This document shows, piece by piece, positions 19,683 through 28,548 of a stretch of DNA of 64,000 nucleotides. Location of the stretch: the NCBI RefSeq assembly GCF_000421765.1, contig NZ_ATXQ01000011.1, positions 1 through 64,000 of the forward strand, given 5' to 3'. The notes under the pieces were generated by a model, which was given only the letters and a program-made list of their open reading frames with translations, was not told where the DNA came from and searched no databases. The position numbers and the translations under genes were made by a program. Origin of the DNA: Denitrificimonas caeni DSM 24390. Its GTDB lineage: Bacteria > Pseudomonadota > Gammaproteobacteria > Pseudomonadales > Pseudomonadaceae. Every line of letters begins with the position of its first letter. The first letter of the stretch is position 1.

Positions 19683-19847
19683 TAGGGTCAATAAGCTGCA
19701 CTATAAAAATATCAGCTCACTATTGCCATCATGCATTGGGCGCGCATTCTAGTGCGATAAAAAGAAAATAACTACGACAAATAGATTCTTTTTTTTAATT
19801 TGTAAAATCCGCAGGTTTGAGGGGCGCGTGACCTATAATACGTCGCC

Positions 19848-19887
19848 AAAAAACTAAGGCGCAACCCGCGAAGAGTTACGCCTTAGT
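19848..19887 (-). terminator. Intrinsic terminator of glnK
   Basis: On the minus strand ACTAAGGCG pairs with CGCCTTAGT across a 17-base loop and is followed by TTTTTT. It lies 60 bases after the glnK stop, so the glnK transcript appears to be monocistronic. Confidence 0.8.
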
Positions 19888-19946
19888 CGTATTAATGCAC
19901 TGCTGTAATTGCCGTAAATGTCAGCACAGCAAGAGTAAAACGCTGA

Positions 19947-20300
<354 letters not shown>

Positions 20301-20537
20301 TTAGATGACTCATCAATCAAGTCAATTTTGAACATGCTTACAGCTAACGTCTATGCCTTAACACTCTGTACCCTATGGCATGCATAGATCGATACAACAA
20401 TCACACACAATATTTTAGCAAGCATACAAATACAATACGCTTTTTTTTATCCGCCCGCAGCGCAACCAGCATAAAGTCTAGATTAGCCACCGACAAACCC
20501 AGTCGCATGTGCTCACACAGATTCACAATTGTGCTGA

Positions 20538-20550
20538 CGTGCTAAACTGC
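20538..20550 (+). promoter_or_regulatory. Candidate extended -10 element before ubiK
   Basis: CGTGCTAAACTGC contains TGC-TAAACT, a possible extended -10, 26 bases before the ubiK start. The identical 13 bases occur upstream of ubiC. The rest of the 291-base gap to glnK holds nothing else I can identify. Confidence 0.35.
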
Positions 20551-20576
20551 ATTCATCATGATTAAGGAATTTTCCT

Positions 20577-20840
20577 ATGTTACCGCCTAAAGCCTTATTT
20601 GACAGCATCAGCAGCCATGTCGGAAATCTACTTGGCAGTGAAAACCCATTGCCGCGCGCCGAAGTAGAAGCGCAGTTCAAAGCACTGATACAAAGCGCCT
20701 TTAGCAAGCTGGATCTGGTCAGCCGTGAAGAGTTTGACAGTCAAATGGTTGTACTGGCCCGCACTCGTGCACGTTTAGAAGCACTCGAGAGCAAAGTCGC
20801 TGAATTAGAAGAGCAACTGCAACCTGCTGCATCTGAATAA
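20577..20840 (+). CDS. ubiK: Ubiquinone biosynthesis accessory factor UbiK (YqiC)
   Basis: An 87-residue protein that, in E. coli, supports aerobic ubiquinone synthesis by binding UbiJ and lipids. It has the family layout: an amphipathic N-terminal half (LPPKALFDSISSHVGNLLG, AQFKALIQSAFSKLDLVSREEFD) and a C-terminal coiled coil (ARLEALESKVAELEEQL). AAGGAA precedes ATG 20577. It sits 66 bases before comM in the same direction, as in other pseudomonads. Confidence 0.9.
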   Translation: MLPPKALFDSISSHVGNLLGSENPLPRAEVEAQFKALIQSAFSKLDLVSREEFDSQMVVLARTRARLEALESKVAELEEQLQPAASE

Positions 20841-20906
20841 AACGAAGTTAGACGGCCTACAGCTGGCCTGATAAAGCTGCTCAACAGATAAGATCAAGGA
20901 GGATCT

Positions 20907-22403
20907 ATGTCTCTTGCTATTATGCATAGCCGTGCGCAAATTGGTGTTGAAGCACCTGCAGTCAGCGTGGAAATCCATTTAACCAATGGTTTGCCGTCAC
21001 TGACGATTGTTGGCCTGCCAGAAACTGCAGTGCGCGAAAGTAAAGACCGCGTGCGCAGTGCTCTTCTCAACAGCGCGCTCGAGTTTCCACGCAAACGTAT
21101 CACCCTTAATCTGGCCCCCGCTGATCTGCCGAAAGAAGGTGGCCGTTTTGATTTAGCGATCGCTCTAGGCTTGCTGGCCGCCAGTGCACAACTACCAGGC
21201 GGCTGTCTCGATGGTTTTGAATGCTTAGGCGAACTGGCGCTGTCAGGGCATGTACGGCCGGTACGTGGCGTGCTGCCTGCCGCCCTCGCCGCTCGCGCTG
21301 CCGGACGTGCGCTGGTCGTAGCTTTAGCCAACGCCGAAGAAGCCTGTTTAGCCACGGGCTTAAAAGTCTATGCGATTGATCATCTGCTCGAACTGGTTGG
21401 TCATTTTAATCAACACAGTCCGCTTAAGCCTTATGTGTCACAAGGTCTACTGGCACAAGTGCCGCGCTATCCAGACTTACTTGAAGTACAAGGCCAGCAA
21501 GCCGCTAAGCGCGCTTTGGTAGTCGCCGCAGCAGGCATGCATAATTTATTACTTACCGGGCCGCCAGGAACGGGGAAAACCCTCTTAGCCAGTCGGCTCC
21601 CAGGGCTACTGCCACCACTCAGTGAAAAAGAAGCACTGGAAGTGGCTGCGGTGCAATCAGTAGTCAACCTTGAGCCCTTGCGTGGTTGGCCACAAAGACC
21701 GTTTCGCCAACCGCATCATAGCGCTTCAGGCCCAGCGTTAGTCGGCGGTGGTAGCCGTCCGCAGCCCGGTGAAATCAGCTTAGCCCACCAAGGCATTTTA
21801 TTTTTAGATGAGCTGCCTGAATTCGACCGCAAAGTGCTTGAGGTGCTGCGCGAACCTATGGAGTCTGGCTACATTGTCATTGCTCGTGCGCACAGCAAAG
21901 TGCGCTTTCCCGCGCGTTTCCAGTTGGTCGCAGCGATGAACCCTTGTCCCTGCGGTTACTTTGCAGACCCCAGTGGTCGCTGCCGCTGCAGTCATGAGCA
22001 AGTACAGCGTTATCGCCAAAAGCTTTCCGGGCCCTTACTCGACCGTATCGATCTGCATATTCCTGTAGCTCGTGAAACGACCTCACTGCGTCAACCTAAA
22101 GAACCTGGGTTAAGTTCGGCGCAGGCTGTTGAGCAAGTTTGTGCAGCACGTCAGCGCCAGTTAAATAGACAAGGCTGCAGTAATGCACAATTAGACTTAA
22201 ATGCCTTAAGAGAGCATTGCACATTAGGAGAAGAGGATCGGATTTGGCTTGAGCAAGCCAGTGAGCGCTTGAACTTATCGCTACGTGCCACACACCGTAT
22301 TTTGAAAGTGGCGCGTACCTTAGCTGACCTAGAAGCAGCGCCAACGATCTGCCGTGGACATTTAGCTGAGGCTCTACAATATCGTTTTAACGAACAACAA
22401 TGA
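20907..22403 (+). CDS. comM: ComM/YifB-family AAA+ ATPase
   Basis: A 498-residue Mg-chelatase-like AAA+ protein. ComM is a branch-migration helicase that promotes integration during natural transformation, but the gene is widespread in non-transforming bacteria too. The N-terminal ChlI-like domain includes GLPSLTIVGLPETAVRESKDRVRSAL; Walker A is LTGPPGTGKTLLASRLPG, Walker B ILFLDELPEF, and the C-terminal part has the cysteine pattern MNPCPCGYF and GRCRCS plus DRIDLHIPV. A strong AAGGAGG lies before ATG 20907. No competence genes are adjacent. Confidence 0.92.
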   Translation: MSLAIMHSRAQIGVEAPAVSVEIHLTNGLPSLTIVGLPETAVRESKDRVRSALLNSALEFPRKRITLNLAPADLPKEGGRFDLAIALGLLAASAQLPGGCLDGFECLGELALSGHVRPVRGVLPAALAARAAGRALVVALANAEEACLATGLKVYAIDHLLELVGHFNQHSPLKPYVSQGLLAQVPRYPDLLEVQGQQAAKRALVVAAAGMHNLLLTGPPGTGKTLLASRLPGLLPPLSEKEALEVAAVQSVVNLEPLRGWPQRPFRQPHHSASGPALVGGGSRPQPGEISLAHQGILFLDELPEFDRKVLEVLREPMESGYIVIARAHSKVRFPARFQLVAAMNPCPCGYFADPSGRCRCSHEQVQRYRQKLSGPLLDRIDLHIPVARETTSLRQPKEPGLSSAQAVEQVCAARQRQLNRQGCSNAQLDLNALREHCTLGEEDRIWLEQASERLNLSLRATHRILKVARTLADLEAAPTICRGHLAEALQYRFNEQQ

Positions 22404-22408
22404 AAAGA

Positions 22409-22437
22409 GCCCGCGCGTTCACACTGAGCACGCGGGC
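22409..22437. terminator. Hairpin between convergent comM and SCP2-like gene
   Basis: GCCCGCG (22409-22415) pairs with CGCGGGC (22431-22437). On the minus strand the stem is followed by TCTTTTC, so it may end the SCP2-like transcript; on the plus strand the T-run is poor. Confidence 0.5.
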
Positions 22438-22446
22438 AATTCTGAA

Positions 22447-22833
22447 TTATTCTGCTTTCGGCTTGGCTTTTCTAGGCATCAAATATTTCATCAGGCCTTG
22501 GAACCACATAACCAACATGGTGTTGCCTTGGATTTGAATGTTTTTATCTTGGATGCCTTGCATAAACGCCAACTGCTTGTTTTTTGCATTCATCGTGGCG
22601 AAACCATACGCTGAATCTTTAAAGCCAATTGAAAAAGCTTGTTCTTGAGCTGCACCGGAACGACTTTCTAAACGATTATTAGCGACGACAAAATGACGAG
22701 CCACTTTGCCATCAAGAGTGTGCAGCATAAAAGTTAAGTCTTTACCGTCCAATTGTTTTTGAAAAGCAGGGTTAGTTTTGCTGGCCTTACTCATCATACG
22801 ACCGAGCATCCAGAGTAAAAAACGAAATCTCAT
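22447..22833 (-). CDS. Small SCP2-like protein, function unknown
   Basis: A 128-residue protein with a hydrophobic N-terminus and a pattern resembling sterol-carrier-protein-2 domains: FQKQLDGKDLTFMLHTLDGKVARHFVV, then SIGFKDSAYGFATM and NIQIQGNTMLVMWFQGLMKYL, where the domain's last strand and helix would lie. I do not recognise a specific function. A role in lipid or isoprenoid handling is possible from the fold, but this is only inference. It is convergent with comM and followed by hupA on the same strand's upstream side. Confidence 0.55.
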   Translation of the reverse strand: MRFRFLLWMLGRMMSKASKTNPAFQKQLDGKDLTFMLHTLDGKVARHFVVANNRLESRSGAAQEQAFSIGFKDSAYGFATMNAKNKQLAFMQGIQDKNIQIQGNTMLVMWFQGLMKYLMPRKAKPKAE

Positions 22834-22937
22834 TAAACAGTTCCAAATAATAAATTGCGGTTATTTTAATACAAAACAGTATAAAACGGCGCATTTAGCA
22901 GCAATCTTTACTAATTTTGCCGAATTTTAGTGAATCA

Positions 22938-22965
22938 ATGCGCGACCCAGTAGCGTATCGCGCAT
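22938..22965. terminator. Hairpin downstream of hupA
   Basis: ATGCGCGA (22938-22945) and TCGCGCAT (22958-22965) form a perfect 8-base stem 18 bases after the hupA stop on the minus strand. There is no clear T-run, so it may be a transcript-end stabiliser rather than a classic terminator. Confidence 0.45.
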
Positions 22966-22983
22966 CAGCTCAAGCGGTTCGTC

Positions 22984-23259
22984 TTACAAGCTCACCGCTT
23001 CTTTAAGCTGCTTACCAGGCTTAAAAGCCACGGTATTGCTGGCTTTAATGGTTAGCGCTTCGCCCGTTTGTGGGTTTTTACCGGTACGCGCACCACGGTG
23101 ACGCTGAGCAAAAGAACCAAACCCCACCAAAGTAACAGTGTCATTGTTACTTAGCGCTGCGGTCACTTCTTGTAAAATAGCATTGAGCACACGCCCTGCT
23201 TGCTCTTTACTGATATCTGTTTTTTCGGCAATTGCCGCGACCAATTCTGGTTTACGCAT
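22984..23259 (-). CDS. hupA: HU-family DNA-binding protein
   Basis: A 91-residue nucleoid protein that bends and constrains DNA. It begins MRKPELVAAIAEKTDISKEQ and carries the HU arm region GFGSFAQRHRGARTGKNPQT followed by VAFKPGKQLKEAV. ATG 23259 is chosen with GAGG upstream; the frame opens farther back to 23310 but those residues are foreign to the family. It is the HU paralogue that in pseudomonads lies near ubiC-ubiA, so the symbol hupA is given with moderate certainty. The 285-base gap to ubiC holds the hupA leader and ubiC promoter region only. Confidence 0.88.
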   Translation of the reverse strand: MRKPELVAAIAEKTDISKEQAGRVLNAILQEVTAALSNNDTVTLVGFGSFAQRHRGARTGKNPQTGEALTIKASNTVAFKPGKQLKEAVSL

Positions 23260-23500
23260 GTGAGACCTCATTTTATTGTTGTTAAGTGTGTCTAGCTGTA
23301 GAGCGGTCAAGCATCATACTAACGTCTACCTAAAGTAGGCTTGCAAAGCATGGCACGGCATCAGGCCAGTGGCCAGTACCTGAACTGCTTTTCATGACGA
23401 TTTTTACACCTAGTCGGCATTTATCCATCTGTTTTTATTAAAAAACCTAATAACAGTCGGCCAGCAGTGCAAATTGCAACAGTAAAATCATCGTTTAATG

Positions 23501-23513
23501 CGTGCTAAACTGC
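23501..23513 (+). promoter_or_regulatory. Candidate extended -10 element before ubiC
   Basis: CGTGCTAAACTGC, 31 bases before the ubiC start, is identical to the sequence before ubiK and contains a possible extended -10 (TGC-TAAACT). Confidence 0.35.
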
Positions 23514-23544
23514 CGTATCACTCTTAGTTAGATTAAGTAGCGCT

Positions 23545-24108
23545 GTGTCTACCACCAACTTCTGCATGCCTGCCTCAGCTTGGCACTCAAAGCCAACCTC
23601 ATCTCTCGCACTCAACGACTGGTTGTTTGATCAAAACTCGTTAACTCAGCGCCTGAGCGCGTTATGCCAGTTCGGCTTTATCGTGCAACCCGTCAATGAA
23701 GGTTGGCAAACACTAAGCTTAGATGAATGCGCTGCGCTACATCTTGCGCCAAACAGTACCGGCTGGGTACGCGAAGTGTTTCTGTGCGATGGCACGCAAC
23801 CTTGGGTATTTGCCCGCAGCGTTGCCGGCCAAGCCGAACTGATGCAGGCCAATTTTGATCTTAGCCAACTCGGTAGCCGTTCACTTGGGCAATTATTGTT
23901 TAATGAGCAAGCCTTTAGCCGTGGACCACTGCAAATCTGCCAGCTCTCGGTTACGCAGTTACCTGTCATCGCGCAACAACAGAGCGCAGGGCAGCAGCAC
24001 GTGTGGGCACGCCGCTCATGTTTTAAAAAAGATTCACTCGGTGTGCTGGTGGCCGAAGTTTTTTTGCCTAAACTTTGGCAGGATACCGATCCGACGCTAA
24101 TGGGTTAA
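23545..24108 (+). CDS. ubiC: Chorismate lyase UbiC
   Basis: UbiC removes pyruvate from chorismate to give 4-hydroxybenzoate, the first committed step of ubiquinone synthesis. The 187 residues include GWVREVFLCDGTQPWVFARS with the conserved arginines, LGSRSLGQLLF, and VWARRSCFKKDSLGVLVAEVFLP, all typical of the family. GTG 23545 is the best start although its ribosome site is weak. It is followed after 51 bases by ubiA in the same direction, the usual ubiCA pair. Confidence 0.9.
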   Translation: MSTTNFCMPASAWHSKPTSSLALNDWLFDQNSLTQRLSALCQFGFIVQPVNEGWQTLSLDECAALHLAPNSTGWVREVFLCDGTQPWVFARSVAGQAELMQANFDLSQLGSRSLGQLLFNEQAFSRGPLQICQLSVTQLPVIAQQQSAGQQHVWARRSCFKKDSLGVLVAEVFLPKLWQDTDPTLMG

Positions 24109-24159
24109 TACCCTCACGACACTCTCCAGCTTGCTTACTACCCTATTACGGAGCTCACC

Positions 24160-25053
24160 ATGCTTAACCAGTTGCTTAAATCCTTCAATCGTCTTCACCC
24201 AAGAGCATGGGATTTTATTCAACTGATGCGCCTTGATCGCCCAATCGGCATCTACTTGCTGATGTGGCCGACCCTATGGGCCTTATGGATTGCCGGAGAA
24301 GGTTCGCCAAGCATTAAAAATGTTGTGATTTTTATCCTCGGGGTGATTCTGATGCGCTCAGCCGGTTGTGCGATAAATGACTTTGCTGACCGCGGCATTG
24401 ATGGCGATATTTCTCGCACTAAGGATCGCCCGATTGTCAGTGGTCGTGTTACCGCCAAAGAAGCGCTCATCACCTTTGCCATATTGGTTGCTATCAGCTT
24501 TGGCTTGGTCCTACTGACCAACAGTCAAACAGTTTACTGGGCTTTCTTAGCTGTCGGTTTAGCGGCGCTGTATCCGTTTACCAAGCGTTACACCTATTAC
24601 CCGCAAGTCGCCCTGGGCGCAGCCTACTCGTGCAGTATTCTTTTAGCTTTTAGTGCGCAAACCGGTAGCGTACCGCATGAAGCGTGGCTGATTTATATTG
24701 CTAACCTGCTCTGGACCATTGCTTACGATACGTACTACGCAATGAGTGACCGCGAAGATGATTTAAAAATCGGAGTCAAATCAACTGCAGTGCTATTTGG
24801 TGATGCCGACCGCTTTATTATCTTAACCTTGCAAGGCAGCGCGTTATTCTGTTTGTTACTGGCCGCAGCTAAGTTTGAGCTTGGCGGTTATTTCCAGTTG
24901 GGCTTAGCAGGTGCTGCCGGCTGCTTTATTTGGGAGTTTATCTATACACGCCAACGCGATGCACAATCTTCACTGCGTGCGTTTTTGCATAATCACTGGG
25001 CAGGCTTGTGTATCTTTCTGGGCCTAATTGCCCATTATGCTTTCGGTGCTTGA
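24160..25053 (+). CDS. ubiA: 4-hydroxybenzoate polyprenyltransferase UbiA
   Basis: A 297-residue inner-membrane prenyltransferase that joins the polyprenyl tail to 4-hydroxybenzoate made by UbiC. Both aspartate-rich motifs are present: [11 protein letters not shown] with [12 protein letters not shown], and [13 protein letters not shown] with KIGVKSTA. About eight to nine hydrophobic helices are visible. GGAG precedes ATG 24160. It ends convergent to an M23 peptidase gene, with a long hairpin between. Confidence 0.95.
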   Translation: MLNQLLKSFNRLHPRAWDFIQLMRLDRPIGIYLLMWPTLWALWIAGEGSPSIKNVVIFILGVILMRSAGCAINDFADRGIDGDISRTKDRPIVSGRVTAKEALITFAILVAISFGLVLLTNSQTVYWAFLAVGLAALYPFTKRYTYYPQVALGAAYSCSILLAFSAQTGSVPHEAWLIYIANLLWTIAYDTYYAMSDREDDLKIGVKSTAVLFGDADRFIILTLQGSALFCLLLAAAKFELGGYFQLGLAGAAGCFIWEFIYTRQRDAQSSLRAFLHNHWAGLCIFLGLIAHYAFGA

Positions 25054-25069
25054 TAGCCTGAAGAAGCAT

Positions 25070-25105
25070 CTGCACAGCTACAAGACAATATCTTGAGCCG
25101 TGCAG
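25070..25105. repeat. Long imperfect stem-loop between ubiA and the M23 peptidase
   Basis: CTGCAC (25070-25075) pairs with GTGCAG (25100-25105), GCT (25077-25079) with AGC (25096-25098), and CAAGA (25081-25085) with TCTTG (25091-25095) around a 5-base loop, with one mismatch and one bulge. It lies between convergent genes and may protect or end both transcripts. No T-run follows. Confidence 0.5.
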
Positions 25106-25140
25106 TCAACAGATGATCTGTGAAAGGATTAAGCGCTCGC

Positions 25141-26037
25141 TTACTCGCCACCCACCGCAAAGTTAGGCAAGCTGTCGATCGGCTGGTTAAAGTCAAAAGG
25201 AATCGACTCCACTGCAAGACCGACATTACGCTGCACAACAAAGTGCAAATGTGGGCCGGTGCTGTTACCGGTATTGCCTGAGCGTGCCAGGTAGCTACCC
25301 ACATCAACACGCTGCCCTTCTTTCACGCTGACCGAGCCTTTCTGCAAGTGTAAGTACACACCCATGGTGCCGTCATCGTGCAAGACACGGACAAAATTAC
25401 CTGCAGGATTTTCCCCACGGCCGGTTTGCTGGTTTTCAGTTTTTACAATCACCCCAGAGCGTGCAGCGACAATCGGCGTGCCTTCCGGCATAGCAATGTC
25501 TAATGCGTAACGGCCTTTGGGGGTGAAATGACTGTATTTACCATTGGCACCCTGAGTCAGACGAAAAGGTCCGCCACGCCAAGGCAATGGATATTCGCTG
25601 GAGGTTGGGATTAAACGCGGATCACCTAAGGCATAACGCAGTTTGGGCTTGTACTGCATCGGTTTCGAAGCATCTTTAGGCGCCAAAGTCAGTAAGCGAA
25701 TTTTACTGCGCGGCGGCAACACCCAACGAATCGGCTTTTTGCTTTCGCCGGCAAGATTGCTTTGTTTTTCTAGGCTTAATTCAATTTCAACTGGGCCGTA
25801 TAAATCATTACGTACCAACAAAGTTTCACCGGCCGCATGCTTGTGCGTCTCCAGTTTCACTTCATTTTCAATGTGCTCGATCATACGATCGCTAAACACG
25901 AAAATTTTCGCACCAGCTTTAGCTTTATCGGTATAAGTCACCACGCCATTGGCGTCGGTGTATTTATAGACAGTTAAGGCATGACTTTGCCCACTAAGCA
26001 AAGTGAACAAAGATATTATTAGAATTTTTTTATACAT
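25141..26037 (-). CDS. DUF4124 and M23-family peptidase, exported
   Basis: A 298-residue exported protein. After a signal peptide (MYKKILIISLFTLLSGQSHA) comes a DUF4124-type segment VYKYTDANGVVTYTDK, then a beta-rich middle, and a C-terminal M23/LytM domain from about residue 170. The second zinc motif GPHLHFVV is intact. The usual first motif HxxxD reads RYALD here, with Arg in place of His; an upstream His in KYSHF might substitute. It may cleave peptidoglycan or bind it. ATG 26037 is used; ATG 26052 is also plausible. Likely single gene. Confidence 0.75.
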   Translation of the reverse strand: MYKKILIISLFTLLSGQSHALTVYKYTDANGVVTYTDKAKAGAKIFVFSDRMIEHIENEVKLETHKHAAGETLLVRNDLYGPVEIELSLEKQSNLAGESKKPIRWVLPPRSKIRLLTLAPKDASKPMQYKPKLRYALGDPRLIPTSSEYPLPWRGGPFRLTQGANGKYSHFTPKGRYALDIAMPEGTPIVAARSGVIVKTENQQTGRGENPAGNFVRVLHDDGTMGVYLHLQKGSVSVKEGQRVDVGSYLARSGNTGNSTGPHLHFVVQRNVGLAVESIPFDFNQPIDSLPNFAVGGE

Positions 26038-26165
26038 ATTTTTGCCCAGCATTAATTCAGCCACCAAATCTAGCAGTATGAAAAAAAATACTCTAATACT
26101 ATTGGGCTAGTCTGTGACTGACTTTACCTGAATGAACACAAACCATTAATTTTGACTCAATGTAT

Positions 26166-27074
26166 TTATGCACTCGGAGTAAAATGTCGCTGTGCAGTGC
26201 CTCTGGCAATTAAACGCGATAAATAATCAAGCTTTTTTGGATCACTATCGACAAAACGACAAGTTACTTGCAGCCACTCACTATCCGGACGCGCTTCGAG
26301 CGCACCAACACTATGCACATACGCATTCAGTCTTGCCACCTCAGCCTCATCTCCTTGCTCTAAATCAAGCACAGCGTTATCTAACACTTGCGGTAAAACC
26401 TGGCCACGCTTAATCACTAAGAGCGCATCTTTTAAGCTTAGCGCTTTAATCACGCAAGCAAATTCACCATTAGATAAACGTAAACTCGCCTGACCTTGAC
26501 CGCTTAAGGCAGCAGCCGGCTTTTTTGCAGGTGGAACAGATGAGGGTGCAGCAGTATTTCTAGTAGCAAGAGTGATTGATGCTGCTGGCGGCGGCGGAGC
26601 AACTTTTTGACCCGTCAGCACAGATAACGAATCATTACTCACACCGGTACTCAACATACGTACTGGAGCCGAGCTCTGTAAGGCCTGTAAACGACCACTA
26701 CGACTCAATGCCTTAGTGACCTTAGTAATCAGTTGCTCTTGAGTAAACGGCTTACCAATATAATCGGTGACGCCGGCCTGAATGGCTTGCACAACATTTT
26801 CTTTATCACCTCGACTGGTGACCATAATAAACGGAACTGCTTTGTATTCAACTTGCTGACGAAACCAAGAGAGCAGCTCTAAACCGCTCATCTCCGGCAT
26901 TTCCCAATCACACAGAATCAAATCAAAACCTTGTGCCGCAATTATTTGTTGCGCCTTACGCCCATTCACCGCTTCTTCCAGTTGAATGCCTGGAAACTGA
27001 CTGCGCAAGCCTTTTTTCATCAAGTCGCGGATAAAAGAGGCATCATCAACAATCAACACATTAACTTTACTCAT
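26166..27074 (-). CDS. Response regulator with C-terminal PilZ-like region
   Basis: A 302-residue single-protein regulator. The N-terminal receiver domain has the acidic pair Asp10-Asp11, phospho-acceptor Asp56 in LILCDWEMPEMSG, the conserved Thr/Ser in VTSRG and Lys in IGKPF. A Pro/Ala-rich linker (about 140-195) leads to a C-terminal region (LRLSNGEFACVIKALSLKDALLVIKR) that looks like a degenerate PilZ-type barrel, lacking an obvious RxxxR. It may respond to c-di-GMP only weakly or not at all. No histidine kinase is adjacent. Confidence 0.75.
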   Translation of the reverse strand: MSKVNVLIVDDASFIRDLMKKGLRSQFPGIQLEEAVNGRKAQQIIAAQGFDLILCDWEMPEMSGLELLSWFRQQVEYKAVPFIMVTSRGDKENVVQAIQAGVTDYIGKPFTQEQLITKVTKALSRSGRLQALQSSAPVRMLSTGVSNDSLSVLTGQKVAPPPPAASITLATRNTAAPSSVPPAKKPAAALSGQGQASLRLSNGEFACVIKALSLKDALLVIKRGQVLPQVLDNAVLDLEQGDEAEVARLNAYVHSVGALEARPDSEWLQVTCRFVDSDPKKLDYLSRLIARGTAQRHFTPSA

Positions 27075-27160
27075 TGATGCCTCTCTTTATTCTTTTAACT
27101 TGCACTTTTGACTGTCGTGTCATCCACGCCAGTACTCAGTCAGCGATTTCAACGCTAAAA

Positions 27161-27637
27161 CTACGCTTGAACTTCTGCACCAGCTTGCATGCGCTGTAAC
27201 TCTTGAGCGTATAACGCATCAAAGTTAACCGGCGCTAACATCAAGGCTGGGAACGAGCCTCGTACCACTAAGCTATCTAATGTTTCACGCGCATACGGAA
27301 ACAAAATACTTGGGCAGAACGCACCTAATGCATGATTTTGCGATGGCGCATCCAAACCTTGAATCAAGAAAATACCGGCTTGTTGCACTTCAGCAATAAA
27401 AGCGACTTCTTCGCCAGTTCTAACTGTGACAGTTAAGGTCAGCACAACTTCAAAAAAATCGCCTTCTAGCGCACGCTGACGGGTATTGAGGTCTAACTCA
27501 ACCGCAGGGCTCCAGTCTTCACGGAAAATCTCTGGGCTTTTTGGTGCTTCAAACGATAAGTCTTTGACATAAATACGTTGCAAGGAAAATTGTGATGATT
27601 GCTCTTCCTGAGCAGCTACGCTGTTTTGTTCGGTCAT
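27161..27637 (-). CDS. secB: Protein-export chaperone SecB
   Basis: SecB is a cytoplasmic tetramer that keeps preproteins unfolded and delivers them to SecA. The 158-residue product contains [45 protein letters not shown] and [20 protein letters not shown] with [14 protein letters not shown], all SecB hallmarks. AAGGA lies 9 bases before ATG 27637. The order rhodanese, grxC, secB on one strand is the common gamma-proteobacterial arrangement and suggests an operon. Confidence 0.96.
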   Translation of the reverse strand: MTEQNSVAAQEEQSSQFSLQRIYVKDLSFEAPKSPEIFREDWSPAVELDLNTRQRALEGDFFEVVLTLTVTVRTGEEVAFIAEVQQAGIFLIQGLDAPSQNHALGAFCPSILFPYARETLDSLVVRGSFPALMLAPVNFDALYAQELQRMQAGAEVQA

Positions 27638-27731
27638 GCTGTTGTTATCCTTATTAAATATATTGAACTGACTGAATCGATGCAGGATGTCTTTTGTACA
27701 GCAACAATCTCTGCTTTTCTAGCCTCTGCGT

Positions 27732-27986
27732 CTAGCTTGCCAGCAGCGCATCAAGTTTGCCGGCGCGCTCCAGAGCAAATAGCTCATCGCAGCCACCAAC
27801 ATGTAACTCGCCAATCCAGATCTGCGGCACTGAGGTGCGCTTGGCTTTTTCTGCCATCTGCGCACGTAAGGCCGCCTTACCGTCGACTTTAATCTCTTCA
27901 AAAGCCACGTCTTTACTGTGCAAAAGCTGCTTAGCGCGGGTGCAATACGGGCACCAGTCACTGGAGTAGATAATTACTTTAGCCAT
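27732..27986 (-). CDS. grxC: Glutaredoxin 3
   Basis: An 84-residue glutathione-dependent disulfide reductase. The active site CPYC is at residues 12-15, the cis-proline motif is TSVPQIWIG and the glutathione-binding GGCDEL follows. It starts one base after the rhodanese stop and precedes secB by about 95 bases, so it belongs to the same transcript. Confidence 0.95.
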   Translation of the reverse strand: MAKVIIYSSDWCPYCTRAKQLLHSKDVAFEEIKVDGKAALRAQMAEKAKRTSVPQIWIGELHVGGCDELFALERAGKLDALLAS

Positions 27987-27987
27987 G

Positions 27988-28413
27988 TTATTTCACCACT
28001 GGAAGATTTTCACTGCGCCAGCCGGTGATGCCGCCCGATAAGCGTGCGGCAGTAAAGCCAGCTTTCTTCAATTCAGCACAAGCACCACCGGCATTCATAC
28101 CTGATGCACACACCACAATGATGGTTTTATCTTTATGCTTTTCTAACTCAGCCATTTTATCTTTCAGCTGATCGTTGCTGATATTGACTGAGCCAACGAT
28201 ATGCCCTGTGCTGAACTCTTTTTTCGGGCGAATATCTAAAATAAACGCTTCATCGCGATTGACCATAGCGGTCAACTCACGCGAGCTCAAATTACGCCCA
28301 GCATTGCGCGACTGCTGCACGATCAGCAACACAACCAGGACGATAAATGTTCCGCTGAGCACATAGTGCGCAGTAATAAATTCAAGAAATTTGGCAAGCG
28401 TATCAGCAAACAT
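27988..28413 (-). CDS. Membrane-anchored rhodanese-like protein (YibN type)
   Basis: A 141-residue protein with one N-terminal membrane helix (about residues 17-33) and a rhodanese domain. The catalytic Cys is in VVCASGMNAGG, and FILDIRPKKEFSTGHIVGSVNI is the classic rhodanese start. It presumably carries sulfur as a persulfide at the membrane; the acceptor is unknown. It is the first gene of the rhodanese-grxC-secB cluster and diverges from gpmI. Confidence 0.88.
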   Translation of the reverse strand: MFADTLAKFLEFITAHYVLSGTFIVLVVLLIVQQSRNAGRNLSSRELTAMVNRDEAFILDIRPKKEFSTGHIVGSVNISNDQLKDKMAELEKHKDKTIIVVCASGMNAGGACAELKKAGFTAARLSGGITGWRSENLPVVK

Positions 28414-28548
28414 AATCGGTACTCAGAGCGTTAGAATCTGCAAAGTATACACAGACCTGCGCATTCTCTGAACTACTAACAATGACGTGCGCAGCACATC
28501 CAGCTAAACTTAGCGCATATTCTGTTATCCACTTGTGAGTTTATTCTT

